From the NCBI RefSeq assembly GCF_029945965.1, contig NZ_JAQSDO010000015.1, forward strand, positions 310,001 to 374,000: a DNA stretch of 64,000 nt, written 5' to 3'. Shown here piece by piece: positions 24,797-32,892 of the stretch (positions within the stretch are counted from its first letter, which is position 1; every line of letters starts with the position of its first letter). Source of the stretch: Thermomonas sp. Lineage in GTDB: Bacteria; Pseudomonadota; Gammaproteobacteria; Xanthomonadales; Xanthomonadaceae. The notes under the pieces are model-generated. The model ran no database searches. It saw nothing but the letters and a program-made list of their open reading frames with translations, and was not told where the DNA came from. Made by a program: the position numbers and the translations under genes.

Positions 24797-25909
24797 TCAG
24801 CAGCGCCGCTTGTGGAAATACACCTTCTCGGCTGCCCAGCGCAGCGGTGGCGAATGCAGCAGCAGGTCGAACGGCCAGTCGAATTGCAGGCGGTCGTAGG
24901 CCCAGCGCAGGGCTTTTTTGGTGCGGAAGCGCGGCGCGGCATCGATCGCGACCAGTTCCGGCGGCGGTCCGTTGTCGCGCACGTGCGAGGCGATGGCGCG
25001 CCCCACCGTCCAGCCGTGGTCCCATGCGGCATGAATGCCACCGGCAGTGACTGGCGACACGATGCCGGCGGCATCGCCGGTGAGGATCGCGCGATCACGT
25101 GCAAGCACCGACACCGGCCCGCTGCACGGGATCAGGCCGGCGCGGGTTGGACCTGGGCTGAGATGGCGGGGCAGGCCCCCCGCCATGCCCACGCGCAGCA
25201 AGAATCCATCAATGTCCGGCACGCGCGCGTTGGCAGGATCGTGGCGCAGGGCCAGACCAGCCTGCACGCCGGTGGGATTCTGCGCCAGCCAGCCGATGTA
25301 GCCCGGTGCATAGCGCTTGCTGATGAAGCAGTGCAGGGCATCGGGCATGGCCAGGCGTGAGCCCGGGAATTCGTATTCGATGCCGTACAGGAATTGGCGC
25401 ACTTCACCCAGGCCACAACGCCGCGCCACCCGTGAGCGCGCGCCGTCTGCTCCGACCAGGTAACGCGCGGTACCGGCGCCGTGGACCTGCCAGCCATGGG
25501 CGATGCGTTCGGCATCCGTGAATGCACAGCCCAGGCGCAGGTCTACGCCATGCGCGCGCATCGTCTCGGCCAGCCAGCGCATGACCGCGGGCGTGTCGGT
25601 GCCCAGGAAGTAGTAGCCGGGCGCGGCCAGCGCCACTTGCTTGAGGCTGGGTGCGTACAGGTGCACCGCCTCGATGCGCCGGGTCATGTGTGCGGGCAGT
25701 CGATGCAGCAGGGTGTGCTCGGCGGCTTCCTTGACGATGATGCCGGTGGTGCGCAGTTTGTCGCCAGGGTCGCGTTTGCGCTCCAGCACGCAGACGCGCA
25801 GACCGCGCTGCGCCGCGGCGATTGCGCAAGCAGTACCCGCAAAGCTGGCACCGACGATGACGACATCGAAATCGAATCCTGATCCTTCCTTCGCTGAATT
25901 GACTTGCAT
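24797..25909 (-). CDS. geranylgeranyl reductase family FAD-dependent oxidoreductase
   Basis: A 370-residue flavoprotein of the geranylgeranyl-reductase family. FDFDVVIVGASFAGTACAIAAAQRGLRVCVLERK is a Rossmann FAD-binding start near residue 14. KLRTTGIIVKEAAEHTLL follows and GDAAGIVSPVTAGGIHAAWDHG near 285 is the second FAD-binding motif, diagnostic for the class (GDAAGxxxPxTGGGI). Members reduce isoprenoid double bonds (menaquinone side chains, phytyl chains) or act as related monooxygenases; the substrate is not shown. Two CxxxC-like Cys at the very end (KRRC). Start at 25909; a GTG further up (25936) is also in frame. Confidence 0.8.
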   Translation of the reverse strand: MQVNSAKEGSGFDFDVVIVGASFAGTACAIAAAQRGLRVCVLERKRDPGDKLRTTGIIVKEAAEHTLLHRLPAHMTRRIEAVHLYAPSLKQVALAAPGYYFLGTDTPAVMRWLAETMRAHGVDLRLGCAFTDAERIAHGWQVHGAGTARYLVGADGARSRVARRCGLGEVRQFLYGIEYEFPGSRLAMPDALHCFISKRYAPGYIGWLAQNPTGVQAGLALRHDPANARVPDIDGFLLRVGMAGGLPRHLSPGPTRAGLIPCSGPVSVLARDRAILTGDAAGIVSPVTAGGIHAAWDHGWTVGRAIASHVRDNGPPPELVAIDAAPRFRTKKALRWAYDRLQFDWPFDLLLHSPPLRWAAEKVYFHKRRC

Positions 25910-26141
25910 GCTGTTCCCGACGGCTGGCTCGGTCACACGATGCGTGCCATCGGTGCGCTGGCGATGGTGGTTGCGTGAAGTGGATTTGAAGTTCAGCGCA
26001 TCCCGGAATGCGTTGCGGACGCATCACAATGCAACGGTTGTATTGCACATTATCCGGTGATGATTTTCGGCATGGCTTATCCTGCATGGCTTGCGGGTCA
26101 GTGCAGTCCGGATCTGGATGCGATGTGCAGGGAGCACCTTG

Positions 26142-26564
26142 ATGCGACGCCATACGCTTGTTCTTCTTTCATTGCTGATGCTCGTTGTTCCGCTGGTCGC
26201 GAGCGCCCAGCAGGGCGCAGCGTTCGTGATGGAACAAACCTACTGGGTCAAGCCGGGCAAGACCAACCAGTTCATCGCGCTGTTCAAGAAGAACAAGTTG
26301 CCGGGATTACAGGCGGAGAAGACCAAGGGTCGCGTCCTCTGGATCCGCATGGCGCAGCCACGGACCAGCGCCGGCAACGAGCAGTGGGATTTCCGGGTGA
26401 CGGTAGGTTGGCGTGATGCGCAATCGGCCTGGGGCTACGAGGAACCCGCGCGTCCAGCGAACGGCAACGGCCGTGATGCGCAACGCCTGTCCATCGAGGA
26501 CACGTTGAGCGAGGAATTGATCGTTGAACGGACCGATGTGCTTGTTCAGGAATCGGCGGAATGA
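26142..26564 (+). CDS. secreted hypothetical protein, ABM-fold-like
   Basis: A 140-residue secreted protein. A signal peptide (MRRHTLVLLSLLMLVVPLVASAQQ) starts at 26142, 8 nt after AGGGAG; this supports the start over the upstream in-frame ones. The mature part (EQTYWVKPGKTNQFIALFKKNKLPGLQAEKTKGRVLWIRMAQPR, then EQWDFRVTVGWRDAQSAWGY) resembles a dimeric alpha/beta barrel domain, with a leading strand, helix and second strand. The function is unknown. It stands alone between the flavoprotein gene and a small hypothetical gene. Confidence 0.6.
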   Translation: MRRHTLVLLSLLMLVVPLVASAQQGAAFVMEQTYWVKPGKTNQFIALFKKNKLPGLQAEKTKGRVLWIRMAQPRTSAGNEQWDFRVTVGWRDAQSAWGYEEPARPANGNGRDAQRLSIEDTLSEELIVERTDVLVQESAE

Positions 26565-26759
26565 TCGCATCCGGTGCCCTGCCAGCGGTATCGGATGCGC
26601 GCTCTGGTATTCGAAGGCAACCACGGCAGCTCAGCCTGTAACGAAGCAAGGCCTCAGCTTGCCTACAGCCACGTTTGTTATGTTGGGTGGCATAAGCTGG
26701 CCATGTGCAATGCATTGCATACCGGCGTAATCAGCATCCAGACATTCAGGGAGTAGTCA

Positions 26760-27062
26760 ATGGCAGCAAAGGACACGAAGACGATCACTGCAGAAATCTC
26801 CGCCCACATCAAGAAACAAGGCGGCCAGATGGGTTCCTGGTATGTCGGCACGGCATCGCGCGTCAAGCCTCGCCTGTATGGCGAGCATCTGGTGCCGAAG
26901 GCCAAGCACTGGTACATCTGGCGCAAGGCGATGTCGGCGGACGATGCGGCCGCACTGGAAGCAGCATTCCACGGCTTGGGTTGCGATGGCACTGAACGAG
27001 AGAAAGACGACAACGCGCGTCATGTCTATGCCTACCTGAAGACGTCGGCGACCAAGCCATAA
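26760..27062 (+). CDS. small hypothetical protein with GIY-YIG-like signature
   Basis: A 100-residue protein: MGSWYVGTASRVKPRLYGEH followed by LVPKAKHWYIWRKAMSADDAAALEAAFHGLGCDG and HVYAYLKTSATKP. The spacing WYVG...RL...H...WxY.KA......E..F...G.DG fits a recurring family of bacterial and phage small proteins that appears to be a truncated GIY-YIG-like fold. The comparison is from memory of motif spacing and is uncertain. The N-terminal 20 residues (KDTKTITAEISAHIKKQGG) are a charged helix. GGGAG lies 6 nt before the ATG. No operon partner. Confidence 0.55.
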   Translation: MAAKDTKTITAEISAHIKKQGGQMGSWYVGTASRVKPRLYGEHLVPKAKHWYIWRKAMSADDAAALEAAFHGLGCDGTEREKDDNARHVYAYLKTSATKP

Positions 27063-27197
27063 CAGCGGCACGCGGCGTCGAAAGCAGATAGTCGAGGGGA
27101 TGGCATGGACTGCGAGGTGGTCCAGCCGTCCTCTTTTCATTTCGATACCATGAGTCCACGCTTTCCAAGATCACCATCAAACGAAACAGGGGGCTTC

Positions 27198-28118
27198 ATG
27201 AAGCACTACCCGTTCGTCGTTGCGCTCGCCGCATGCATGGCGCTTGCACCCTGTCCCGTCCGCGCGTTCTTGTCTGTTTCTGCCGCGTCATTCGTCGAGG
27301 ATGGCCAAGCCGCATCGCCGGAGCCGGCCAACCGGGCGGAAATGCAGTCGATGCAGATCCCCAGCCATGGCGCGCAGTTGAATGCATTGATGTATGTCGC
27401 AGCCGGCGCCAAGCCACATCCGACGGTGATCCTGCTGCACGGCTTCCCCGGTAACGAGCGCAACCTGGACCTGGCCCAGGACATACGGCGTGCGGGCTGG
27501 AATGTCCTGTACTTCAACTACCGCGGCGCATGGGGCACGCCGGGCGAGTTCTCGTTCGCCAACAGCATCGAGGACACTGCATCGACGATTGCTTATTTGC
27601 GCCAGCCCGAGGTGGCGAAGTCGTTGCGCGTGGATCCGGGCCGTATTGTCCTGATCGGGCACAGCATGGGTGGCTTCATGGCCGTGCAGGGCGCGGCCAA
27701 CGATCCGAAGATCAGGGCCTTCGCCACCATTTCCGCCGCAGACATGCCTGGCTACATGCGCTTGCTGCTCAGCCAGAAGCCGCGCGATGAAGCCGTCTCA
27801 GCGATGGCTGCCGGCTTGGCGCAAGAAGGCATGGCGCCGCTGGCAGGATGTACGCCGGAAGGCCTCGCCAATGAACTGGCCATGCACACGGCCGGATGGC
27901 CGTTCATGGACCAGATTGACACGTTGAAGAATCGCAACGCATTGGTCATCACGTCCGATGATGGGCTGGCAGCGTCCAATTCCGGATTCGTTGCCGCGCT
28001 GATGCAAGCCGGCGATACCCATGTCACCGCCATGCACCTGTCGACCGACCACGCCTATTCGGACAAACGGGTCGAATTGTCGAAGGCCGTGCTCGATTGG
28101 CTGGCCACGCTGAAGTAG
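27198..28118 (+). CDS. secreted alpha/beta hydrolase, DUF-type peptidase/esterase
   Basis: A 306-residue alpha/beta hydrolase with a signal peptide (MKHYPFVVALAACMALAPCPVRAF). The core motifs are clear: HPTVILLHGFPGNERNLDLA near 75 (oxyanion hole HGFPG), YFNYRGAWGTPGEFSF, nucleophile elbow IGHSMGGF near 155, the acid Asp in VITSDDGLAASN near 250, and the catalytic His in STDHAYSDKR near 290. The architecture fits S9-like dienelactone or acyl-peptidase relatives rather than lipases. Ester or peptide substrate is undetermined. AGGGGG precedes the ATG at 27198. Periplasmic location follows from the signal peptide. Confidence 0.8.
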   Translation: MKHYPFVVALAACMALAPCPVRAFLSVSAASFVEDGQAASPEPANRAEMQSMQIPSHGAQLNALMYVAAGAKPHPTVILLHGFPGNERNLDLAQDIRRAGWNVLYFNYRGAWGTPGEFSFANSIEDTASTIAYLRQPEVAKSLRVDPGRIVLIGHSMGGFMAVQGAANDPKIRAFATISAADMPGYMRLLLSQKPRDEAVSAMAAGLAQEGMAPLAGCTPEGLANELAMHTAGWPFMDQIDTLKNRNALVITSDDGLAASNSGFVAALMQAGDTHVTAMHLSTDHAYSDKRVELSKAVLDWLATLK

Positions 28119-28250
28119 CAATAGCCGTGGCGGCTTACATCTACATTATTTGCGTGCGATGCGGACATGGCATGGCGAGGCATGAAATCGATGCACCCCG
28201 GGTTCGGATGCGCTAGCGTAGGCAACTCCTCCTCAAAGCTTGCCGACTGC

Positions 28251-28787
28251 ATGGCCACTCCCGCACAACGTTTCACACCCGCACAGCGCCGCCTGCATTG
28301 GTTGATGGCATTGCTGGTAGCCATCGCCTATGTGCTGATCGAGCAACGTGGCCTGTTTTCCCGGGGCAGTGTGGGACGTACGTTCATGATGCAGGGCCAT
28401 TTCTGGACCGGCCTGACCATCTTCGGACTGGCCTGCTGGCGCTTGCTGATACGTCGTCGCCATGGGGCACCGCCGGTGACGCCTGCACTGGATCGCTGGA
28501 ATGCGCTCGCGGCCATAACGCTGCACGTGGCGCTGTATCTGTTCTTCCTGGTCCAGCCGCTGCTGGGATTGGCGACGGCATGGTCGGACGGCAAGGCCGT
28601 GCTGATTCCGTTTACCAGCATCCCATTGCCGGCGCTGTTGGCAGAGAACAAGGACCTGGCGCATACCCTGGAATACCTGCACGTCACCATCGGCAACCTC
28701 TTCTACTGGGTGATCGGCATCCACGTGCTTGCTGCCCTGTGGCACCACCTGATACGCAAGGACAACACCCTGAAACGCATGCTCTAG
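28251..28787 (+). CDS. cybB: cytochrome b561 family protein
   Basis: A 178-residue four-helix di-heme membrane cytochrome of the CybB class, which moves electrons between quinol and other carriers in the inner membrane. Helix boundaries fit LHWLMALLVAIAYVLIEQ, FMMQGHFWTGLTIFGLACWRLLIR, ITLHVALYLFFLVQPLLGLA and EYLHVTIGNLFYWVIGIHVLAALWHHLIRK. Candidate heme ligands are H19 (RRLHWLMA), H in QGHFWTG, H in ITLHVAL, and H in HVLAALWHH, as in b561 proteins. The ATG at 28251 places the first helix normally. It overlaps the stop of the convergent gene by 4 bp (28784-28787). Confidence 0.85.
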   Translation: MATPAQRFTPAQRRLHWLMALLVAIAYVLIEQRGLFSRGSVGRTFMMQGHFWTGLTIFGLACWRLLIRRRHGAPPVTPALDRWNALAAITLHVALYLFFLVQPLLGLATAWSDGKAVLIPFTSIPLPALLAENKDLAHTLEYLHVTIGNLFYWVIGIHVLAALWHHLIRKDNTLKRML

Positions 28788-29134
28788 GGTTGTCGCGTGG
28801 CGGTCGCGTCCCGCACTTCGGGATCTTGCAACAGGCGGCCGTCGGCATCGACCAAGAGCCTCACGCGTTGATCGCCCAAGTAGAAGCTTGCGCGATAGGC
28901 ACCGGCATCCTCGCCGGTGCCGCGCTCGCACAGCACACGGATTTTGCCGGTGTCGAGCAATCGCTGGAACTCGGCGGGAACCAGACCAAGCCCGGGCGCG
29001 ATCAACGCCGAATCGATTTCGATGGAAGGCAAGGCAACTCTTCTGGTTGGATTCAGCCTGAATGTATGCATCTGGATCGGACCGTGATTTCGGGATTCCA
29101 GCATGACCTTGATGCTGCTGATGGCCATTGACAT
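28784..29134 (-). CDS. DUF6522-like protein
   Basis: A 116-residue protein whose C-terminal half reads IEIDSALIAPGLGLVPAEFQRLLDTGKIRVLCERGTGEDAGAYRASFYLGDQRVRLLVDADGRL, the IEID..LIA.GLGL / CERG.GEDAG.YR.(T/S)F / RLLVD pattern of DUF6522 family proteins (assignment from memory). The function is unknown. The first 30 residues are less conserved in style, so the true start may be at a later Met or the GTG within. It is convergent with cybB, stop overlapping by 4 bp, and DUF6522 genes often sit near heme or denitrification genes, which would fit cybB. That last link is inference. Confidence 0.6.
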   Translation of the reverse strand: MSMAISSIKVMLESRNHGPIQMHTFRLNPTRRVALPSIEIDSALIAPGLGLVPAEFQRLLDTGKIRVLCERGTGEDAGAYRASFYLGDQRVRLLVDADGRLLQDPEVRDATATRQP

Positions 29135-29190
29135 GGATCAGCCGTCGTCCAGATCCATGTTTGGCCGCAGCAAGGCAGAGGTTGCACCAG

Positions 29191-30093
29191 CTAACGCCTC
29201 GTTCCCAGCACGCCATCCAGCGCAAGTTCTGCCTTGAATCCGGCTTTCTCCAGTCGTTTCTGGACTTCGCGTGGCACATCGCGGCCGCTGGTGAGCTTGT
29301 TCGGACTGCCGGTGTAGTGGAACAAGCGACCACCGCGACGCAGCACCCGCGCCAGCTGATCGTAGAACGATTGTGAATACAACTCGCCGGCGATGCCGAA
29401 GCGCGGTGGATCATGCAGCAGCGCATCGACGCTGGTGTCGGGGATATCCAGGATGGCCGCCGTTACATCAGCATGGGTGAGTTGCAAGCGGCCACTGCTG
29501 CTGGGCGCGTCCGGATCCGGTGACCACGGGTTGAGCGTGCGGAGCCACAACACGTCGGCGTTCTTCTCGAACGAATGGATTTGTGCCACGTCGGCATCCA
29601 GACAGCAGGCGGCGAAATAGCCCAGCCCGCCGCAGGTGTCCAGGATGATCTTGCCGCGCGGTTGCACCAGCGCCACCTTGCGCCGCGCGTCGTCGAGCGG
29701 CGATTCCTTCGAGGTCGGCAGCATCTTGATGCCGTCGATCTCGAAGGTCGGCGTGTCCCATTGGGTGGGTACCAGCTTGATCAGCGACCCGGCATAGCGC
29801 GACACTGGCGTGAAATCTTTGCCATCCTGGTAGTAGATCGTGCGGTCCTTGAGCTTGGCCGGGTAGGGATGGCACTGGCCGCGCCACGCCCAAGCCTCCG
29901 CGTGCAGCGTGACATCGTCATTCGACATGCCGAGGTCGAACGAGCCGTTCCAAGTGGCGGCGCCGGCATCGCGCGCAGCGAGCAAACCATCGGCGACGGC
30001 ATGGGTCAGCAGTGGGCCGGAATAGCGCGGCATCGATGCGGCGGGTTCAAAAAAGGACGGTTCAGGGTACAGCGGCGCAAGGACATTGCGCAT
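29191..30093 (-). CDS. class I SAM-dependent methyltransferase, COG2521-like
   Basis: A 300-residue methyltransferase. An N-terminal region of about 130 residues contains the conserved GSFDLGMSNDDVTLHAEAWAW, then PLDDARRKVALVQPRGKIILDTCGGLGYFAACCL, SAM motif I (DTCGGLGYFA near 155), an acidic strand end (IHSFEKNADVLWL), the motif-IV DPPR in LLHDPPRFGIAG near 225, and RVLRRGGRLFHYTGSPNKL. The N-terminal block and TCGGLGY/DPPRF suit the COG2521 class of predicted RNA methyltransferases, common in archaea. Start at 30093 is the first ATG; MPRYSGP at 30033 is an alternative. Divergent from the RIO kinase gene with a 113-bp gap. Substrate unknown. Confidence 0.7.
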   Translation of the reverse strand: MRNVLAPLYPEPSFFEPAASMPRYSGPLLTHAVADGLLAARDAGAATWNGSFDLGMSNDDVTLHAEAWAWRGQCHPYPAKLKDRTIYYQDGKDFTPVSRYAGSLIKLVPTQWDTPTFEIDGIKMLPTSKESPLDDARRKVALVQPRGKIILDTCGGLGYFAACCLDADVAQIHSFEKNADVLWLRTLNPWSPDPDAPSSSGRLQLTHADVTAAILDIPDTSVDALLHDPPRFGIAGELYSQSFYDQLARVLRRGGRLFHYTGSPNKLTSGRDVPREVQKRLEKAGFKAELALDGVLGTRR

Positions 30094-30206
30094 GCCTGCG
30101 GTCCGTTGTGGCGATTAACAGCGTGGATGCCGACCACGATCAAGGATTGCTGCAACAATACACGCCCCTTCTGCGTCGCCAGCGCCCGCCAAACTCCCCC
30201 GATCTT

Positions 30207-31073
30207 ATGAAGACCCCAGAAGCCCTGCAGGCGCTGATCGATGACGGCGTCATCGACGAAGTGCTGCGCCCGCTCAAGAGTGGCAAGGAAGCCGCGGTAT
30301 ACGTGGTCCGCAGCGGCGACGATGTGCGTTGCGCAAAGGTCTACAAGGACATGGCGCAACGCAGTTTCAAGCAGCGCACGCAATACCAGGAAGGGCGCAA
30401 GGTGCGCGGTAGCCGGCAAGCGCGGGCGGTAGGCAAGGCCAGCAAGTACGGTCGCAAACAGGAGGAAACTGCCTGGAAGAACACCGAGGTCGATGCGCTG
30501 TACCAGCTGCGCGATGCCGGCGTTCTGGTGCCCGAGCCCTATGGCTATTTCCATGGCGTGCTGGTGATGGAACTGGTCACGGATGCCGGCGGTTTCTCGG
30601 CGCTGCGGCTGGGCGAGGTCGAACTCAGTGCTGATGAAGCCCGCGACTATCACCGGATCCTGGTGCGGCAAGTGGTGCTGATGCTGTGTTGCGGCCTGAT
30701 CCACGGCGACCTGTCGGCCTACAACGTGCTGGTCGGGGAAAACGGTCCGGTGGTGATCGATTTCCCGCAGGTGGTCAGCGCCGCCGGCAACAACGCGGCG
30801 CGCCAGATGCTGCTGCGTGACGTCAACAATCTCACCGCGAGCCTGGGCCGTTGGGCGCCTGACCTGCTGGAGACCTGGTATGGCGAGGAACTCTGGGCCT
30901 TGTTCGAGGCGGGCGCGTTGCAACCCGATTCCGAGTTGACCGGCATGTTCGTGCAGGATGAATCCACGATTGACCTGGACAGCGTGCGCCACGCAATCAA
31001 CGATGCGCGCGAAGAAGCCCTGATACGTGAGCAGGGTCGGCAGGCCAAGGCGGAAGCCGAAGCAGAAGGCTAG
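30207..31073 (+). CDS. RIO1-family serine protein kinase
   Basis: A 288-residue RIO-type atypical kinase. Seen: LKSGKEAAVYVVRSGD as P-loop-like ATP-binding loop near 27, CAKVYKDM with the catalytic lysine near 47, HGVLVMELV as hinge near 120, LIHGDLSAYNVLV with the catalytic Asp near 174 (HGDLSxYN instead of eukaryotic HRDLKxxN) and VVIDFPQVV with the metal-binding Asp near 190. RKVRGSRQARAVGKASKYGRKQEE is the basic insertion seen in RIO1. A charged C-terminus (EEALIREQGRQAKAEAEAEG) ends it. RIO kinases in archaea/eukaryotes mature ribosomes; bacterial members are poorly studied. Start by fit to MKTPEALQALIDDGVIDEV. Confidence 0.9.
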   Translation: MKTPEALQALIDDGVIDEVLRPLKSGKEAAVYVVRSGDDVRCAKVYKDMAQRSFKQRTQYQEGRKVRGSRQARAVGKASKYGRKQEETAWKNTEVDALYQLRDAGVLVPEPYGYFHGVLVMELVTDAGGFSALRLGEVELSADEARDYHRILVRQVVLMLCCGLIHGDLSAYNVLVGENGPVVIDFPQVVSAAGNNAARQMLLRDVNNLTASLGRWAPDLLETWYGEELWALFEAGALQPDSELTGMFVQDESTIDLDSVRHAINDAREEALIREQGRQAKAEAEAEG

Positions 31074-31133
31074 CGGCTTGCTGTTCGTGCGGTTGGTGGG
31101 TCAACGCTGTCGATTGTTTGCGATACTTGGCCG

Positions 31134-31877
31134 ATGAACAGACTTCTGCTTGGCTTGATTGCTTTGGGCTGCGTGTTCCTTTCCTTCGCCATCAATGCAC
31201 CAGCGCACGCGGCCGAGCCGCAGGCGCAGTCAATGCGCACGATTGTGCTGGTGCGTCACGGCAATTACGTGGCAGACCCTGCCATCGACGAGAAGATCGG
31301 CCCGTCCCTGTCGCCGCTTGGCGTGGCGCAGGCGCAGCTTGCGGGTGCTGCGCTGATGGGCTTGCCTGTGCATTTCGATCATCTCTATGCCAGTCCTATG
31401 CAGCGTGCGCGCGATACCGCTGCGGTCATTGCCGGCGATTTTCCGGGTCGCGGTTTCGAAGTCATCGACGATCTTGCCGAGTGCACGCCACCGACCCGCC
31501 GCACCGAGATCAGCAAGGACGACAAGCCCGCCGAGCTTGCCGCCTGCAAGCAGAAACTCGATCGTGTGTTCACTCGTTTCTTCAAGCCGGCCACGGCAGG
31601 CGACCAGGCCGACATGCTGGTCTGCCACGGCAACGTGATCCGCTATCTGGTTACACGTGCGCTTGGCGTCGACACCACGGCATGGCTGGAGATGTCGGTG
31701 GGCCATGCCAGCATCACCACGATCCGCATCGAAGCCGATGGCCGCTTGAAGGTGATTGCAGTCGGCGATGTCGGCCATATACCGCCGAACATGCGCACCG
31801 GCACGACTGGAGATCCCAGGCGAAGCCTGGCAATTCCAGAATTGCGCGAGATGCCCGAGATCGAACCAGCCCATTGA
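31134..31877 (+). CDS. secreted histidine phosphatase family protein
   Basis: A 247-residue phosphoglycerate-mutase-like phosphatase with a signal peptide (MNRLLLGLIALGCVFLSFAINAPAHA). Catalytic signatures: VLVRHGNY with the phosphohistidine near 41, ASPMQRARDTAAVIAGDF with the arginine near 86, an acidic position in DDLAEC, and LVCHGNVIRYLVTRAL with the second histidine near 166. PGAM5/SixA-like acid or protein phosphatase is possible; a mutase role is unlikely because the site lacks the glycerate-binding context. The mature C-terminus is Pro/Arg-rich (MRTGTTGDPRRSL). Likely periplasmic. Independent of its neighbours. Confidence 0.8.
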   Translation: MNRLLLGLIALGCVFLSFAINAPAHAAEPQAQSMRTIVLVRHGNYVADPAIDEKIGPSLSPLGVAQAQLAGAALMGLPVHFDHLYASPMQRARDTAAVIAGDFPGRGFEVIDDLAECTPPTRRTEISKDDKPAELAACKQKLDRVFTRFFKPATAGDQADMLVCHGNVIRYLVTRALGVDTTAWLEMSVGHASITTIRIEADGRLKVIAVGDVGHIPPNMRTGTTGDPRRSLAIPELREMPEIEPAH

Positions 31878-31923
31878 ATGCCATGCGCAAGTTTGATTGC
31901 GCGGAGTCCGGAGGTCACATCAC

Positions 31924-32844
31924 ATGACGAACGTTTCCCGCTGTCCGATCGGTACCCCAGGCCAGCCGTGGGGCAATGCCGAGAAGGCCGAATGGCGCGC
32001 AAGCCAACGCGTGCAGCGCAGCTACGCCGATGAAGTGGTGGCAATCATCGATTGCCTGCGCACCGATTTCGATGTCGAGCAGTATGGCGAACTGGATTAC
32101 CCGGCGGGGCGCTTTCCGCTGTATGCGATCCGGAGTCGCGATTGGCAGAACGATCTGCCGATCATGTTGGTGACGGGTGGCGTGCATGGTTACGAAACTA
32201 GTGGCGTGCACGGCGCACTTCAGTTCGTCGAGCGACACGCCGCCGACTTTGCGGGTCGGATCAACCTGCTGGTGGCGCCCTGCGTCAGTCCATGGGGTTA
32301 CGAGCGGATCCAGCGCTGGAACTCCGATGCGTTAGATCCCAACCGTTGCTTCTACACTGATACTCCGGCGCAGGAACCAGCTGCCTTGATGCAATTGATC
32401 GCACCGCTCCGCGAGCGTGTAGTCATGCACATCGACCTGCATGAAACCACCGACAGTGATGAGTCGGAATTCCGCCCTGCACTTGCCGCGCGCGATGGCA
32501 AGCCGTTTGAACCCGGCCTGATTCCTGATGGCTTCTACCTGGTTGATGATAGCGAAGCCCCGCAGCCCGCATTCCAGCAGGCGATGATTGACGCGGTTTC
32601 CAAAGTCACCCATGTCGCGCCGGCCGATGCCAGCGGCGAAATCATTGGCTCACCCGTGGTCGCGCCAGGCGTCATCGAATATGCACTGGTGCCACTGGGC
32701 CTGTGTGCCGGCATCACCGGCGCGCGTTTCAAGACCGTCACTGAGGTCTATCCCGATAGCCCGCGCGCAACGCCGCAACAGTGCAACGACGCGCAGGTGG
32801 CGGCGGTGTGCGCCGGCATCGAGTACGCGCTGGGGCATCGTTAG
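31924..32844 (+). CDS. M14-family metallocarboxypeptidase
   Basis: A 306-residue cytosolic zinc enzyme of the M14 superfamily. The zinc ligands fit MLVTGGVHGYETSGVHGAL (HxxE near 101) and, further on, VVMHIDLHETTDSDESEF with the distal histidine near 170. DALDPNRCFY near 140 matches the substrate-binding NPNR-like segment, and PVVAPGVIEYALV leads to TEVYPDSPRATPQQ with the general-base Glu near 279. The family includes murein tripeptide amidase MpaA and succinylglutamate desuccinylase; which one cannot be told. GGAGG at 31910-31914 lies 9 nt before the ATG. It is 46 nt after the phosphatase. Confidence 0.8.
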   Translation: MTNVSRCPIGTPGQPWGNAEKAEWRASQRVQRSYADEVVAIIDCLRTDFDVEQYGELDYPAGRFPLYAIRSRDWQNDLPIMLVTGGVHGYETSGVHGALQFVERHAADFAGRINLLVAPCVSPWGYERIQRWNSDALDPNRCFYTDTPAQEPAALMQLIAPLRERVVMHIDLHETTDSDESEFRPALAARDGKPFEPGLIPDGFYLVDDSEAPQPAFQQAMIDAVSKVTHVAPADASGEIIGSPVVAPGVIEYALVPLGLCAGITGARFKTVTEVYPDSPRATPQQCNDAQVAAVCAGIEYALGHR

Positions 32845-32892
32845 AAACTTTGCGAGCAGACGGGCACGCCGTCGACAGATGATGTGGTTGGG

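Noticed and set aside
26620-26700. attC-like stretch with TAAC...GTTATG
   Set aside because: The inner arms do not pair as R'/L' boxes of an attC site and no integrase or cassette array is present.
28298-29131. Long plus-strand frame across cybB and the DUF6522-like gene
   Set aside because: It overlaps two better-supported genes and its composition is a frame shadow of GC-rich codons.
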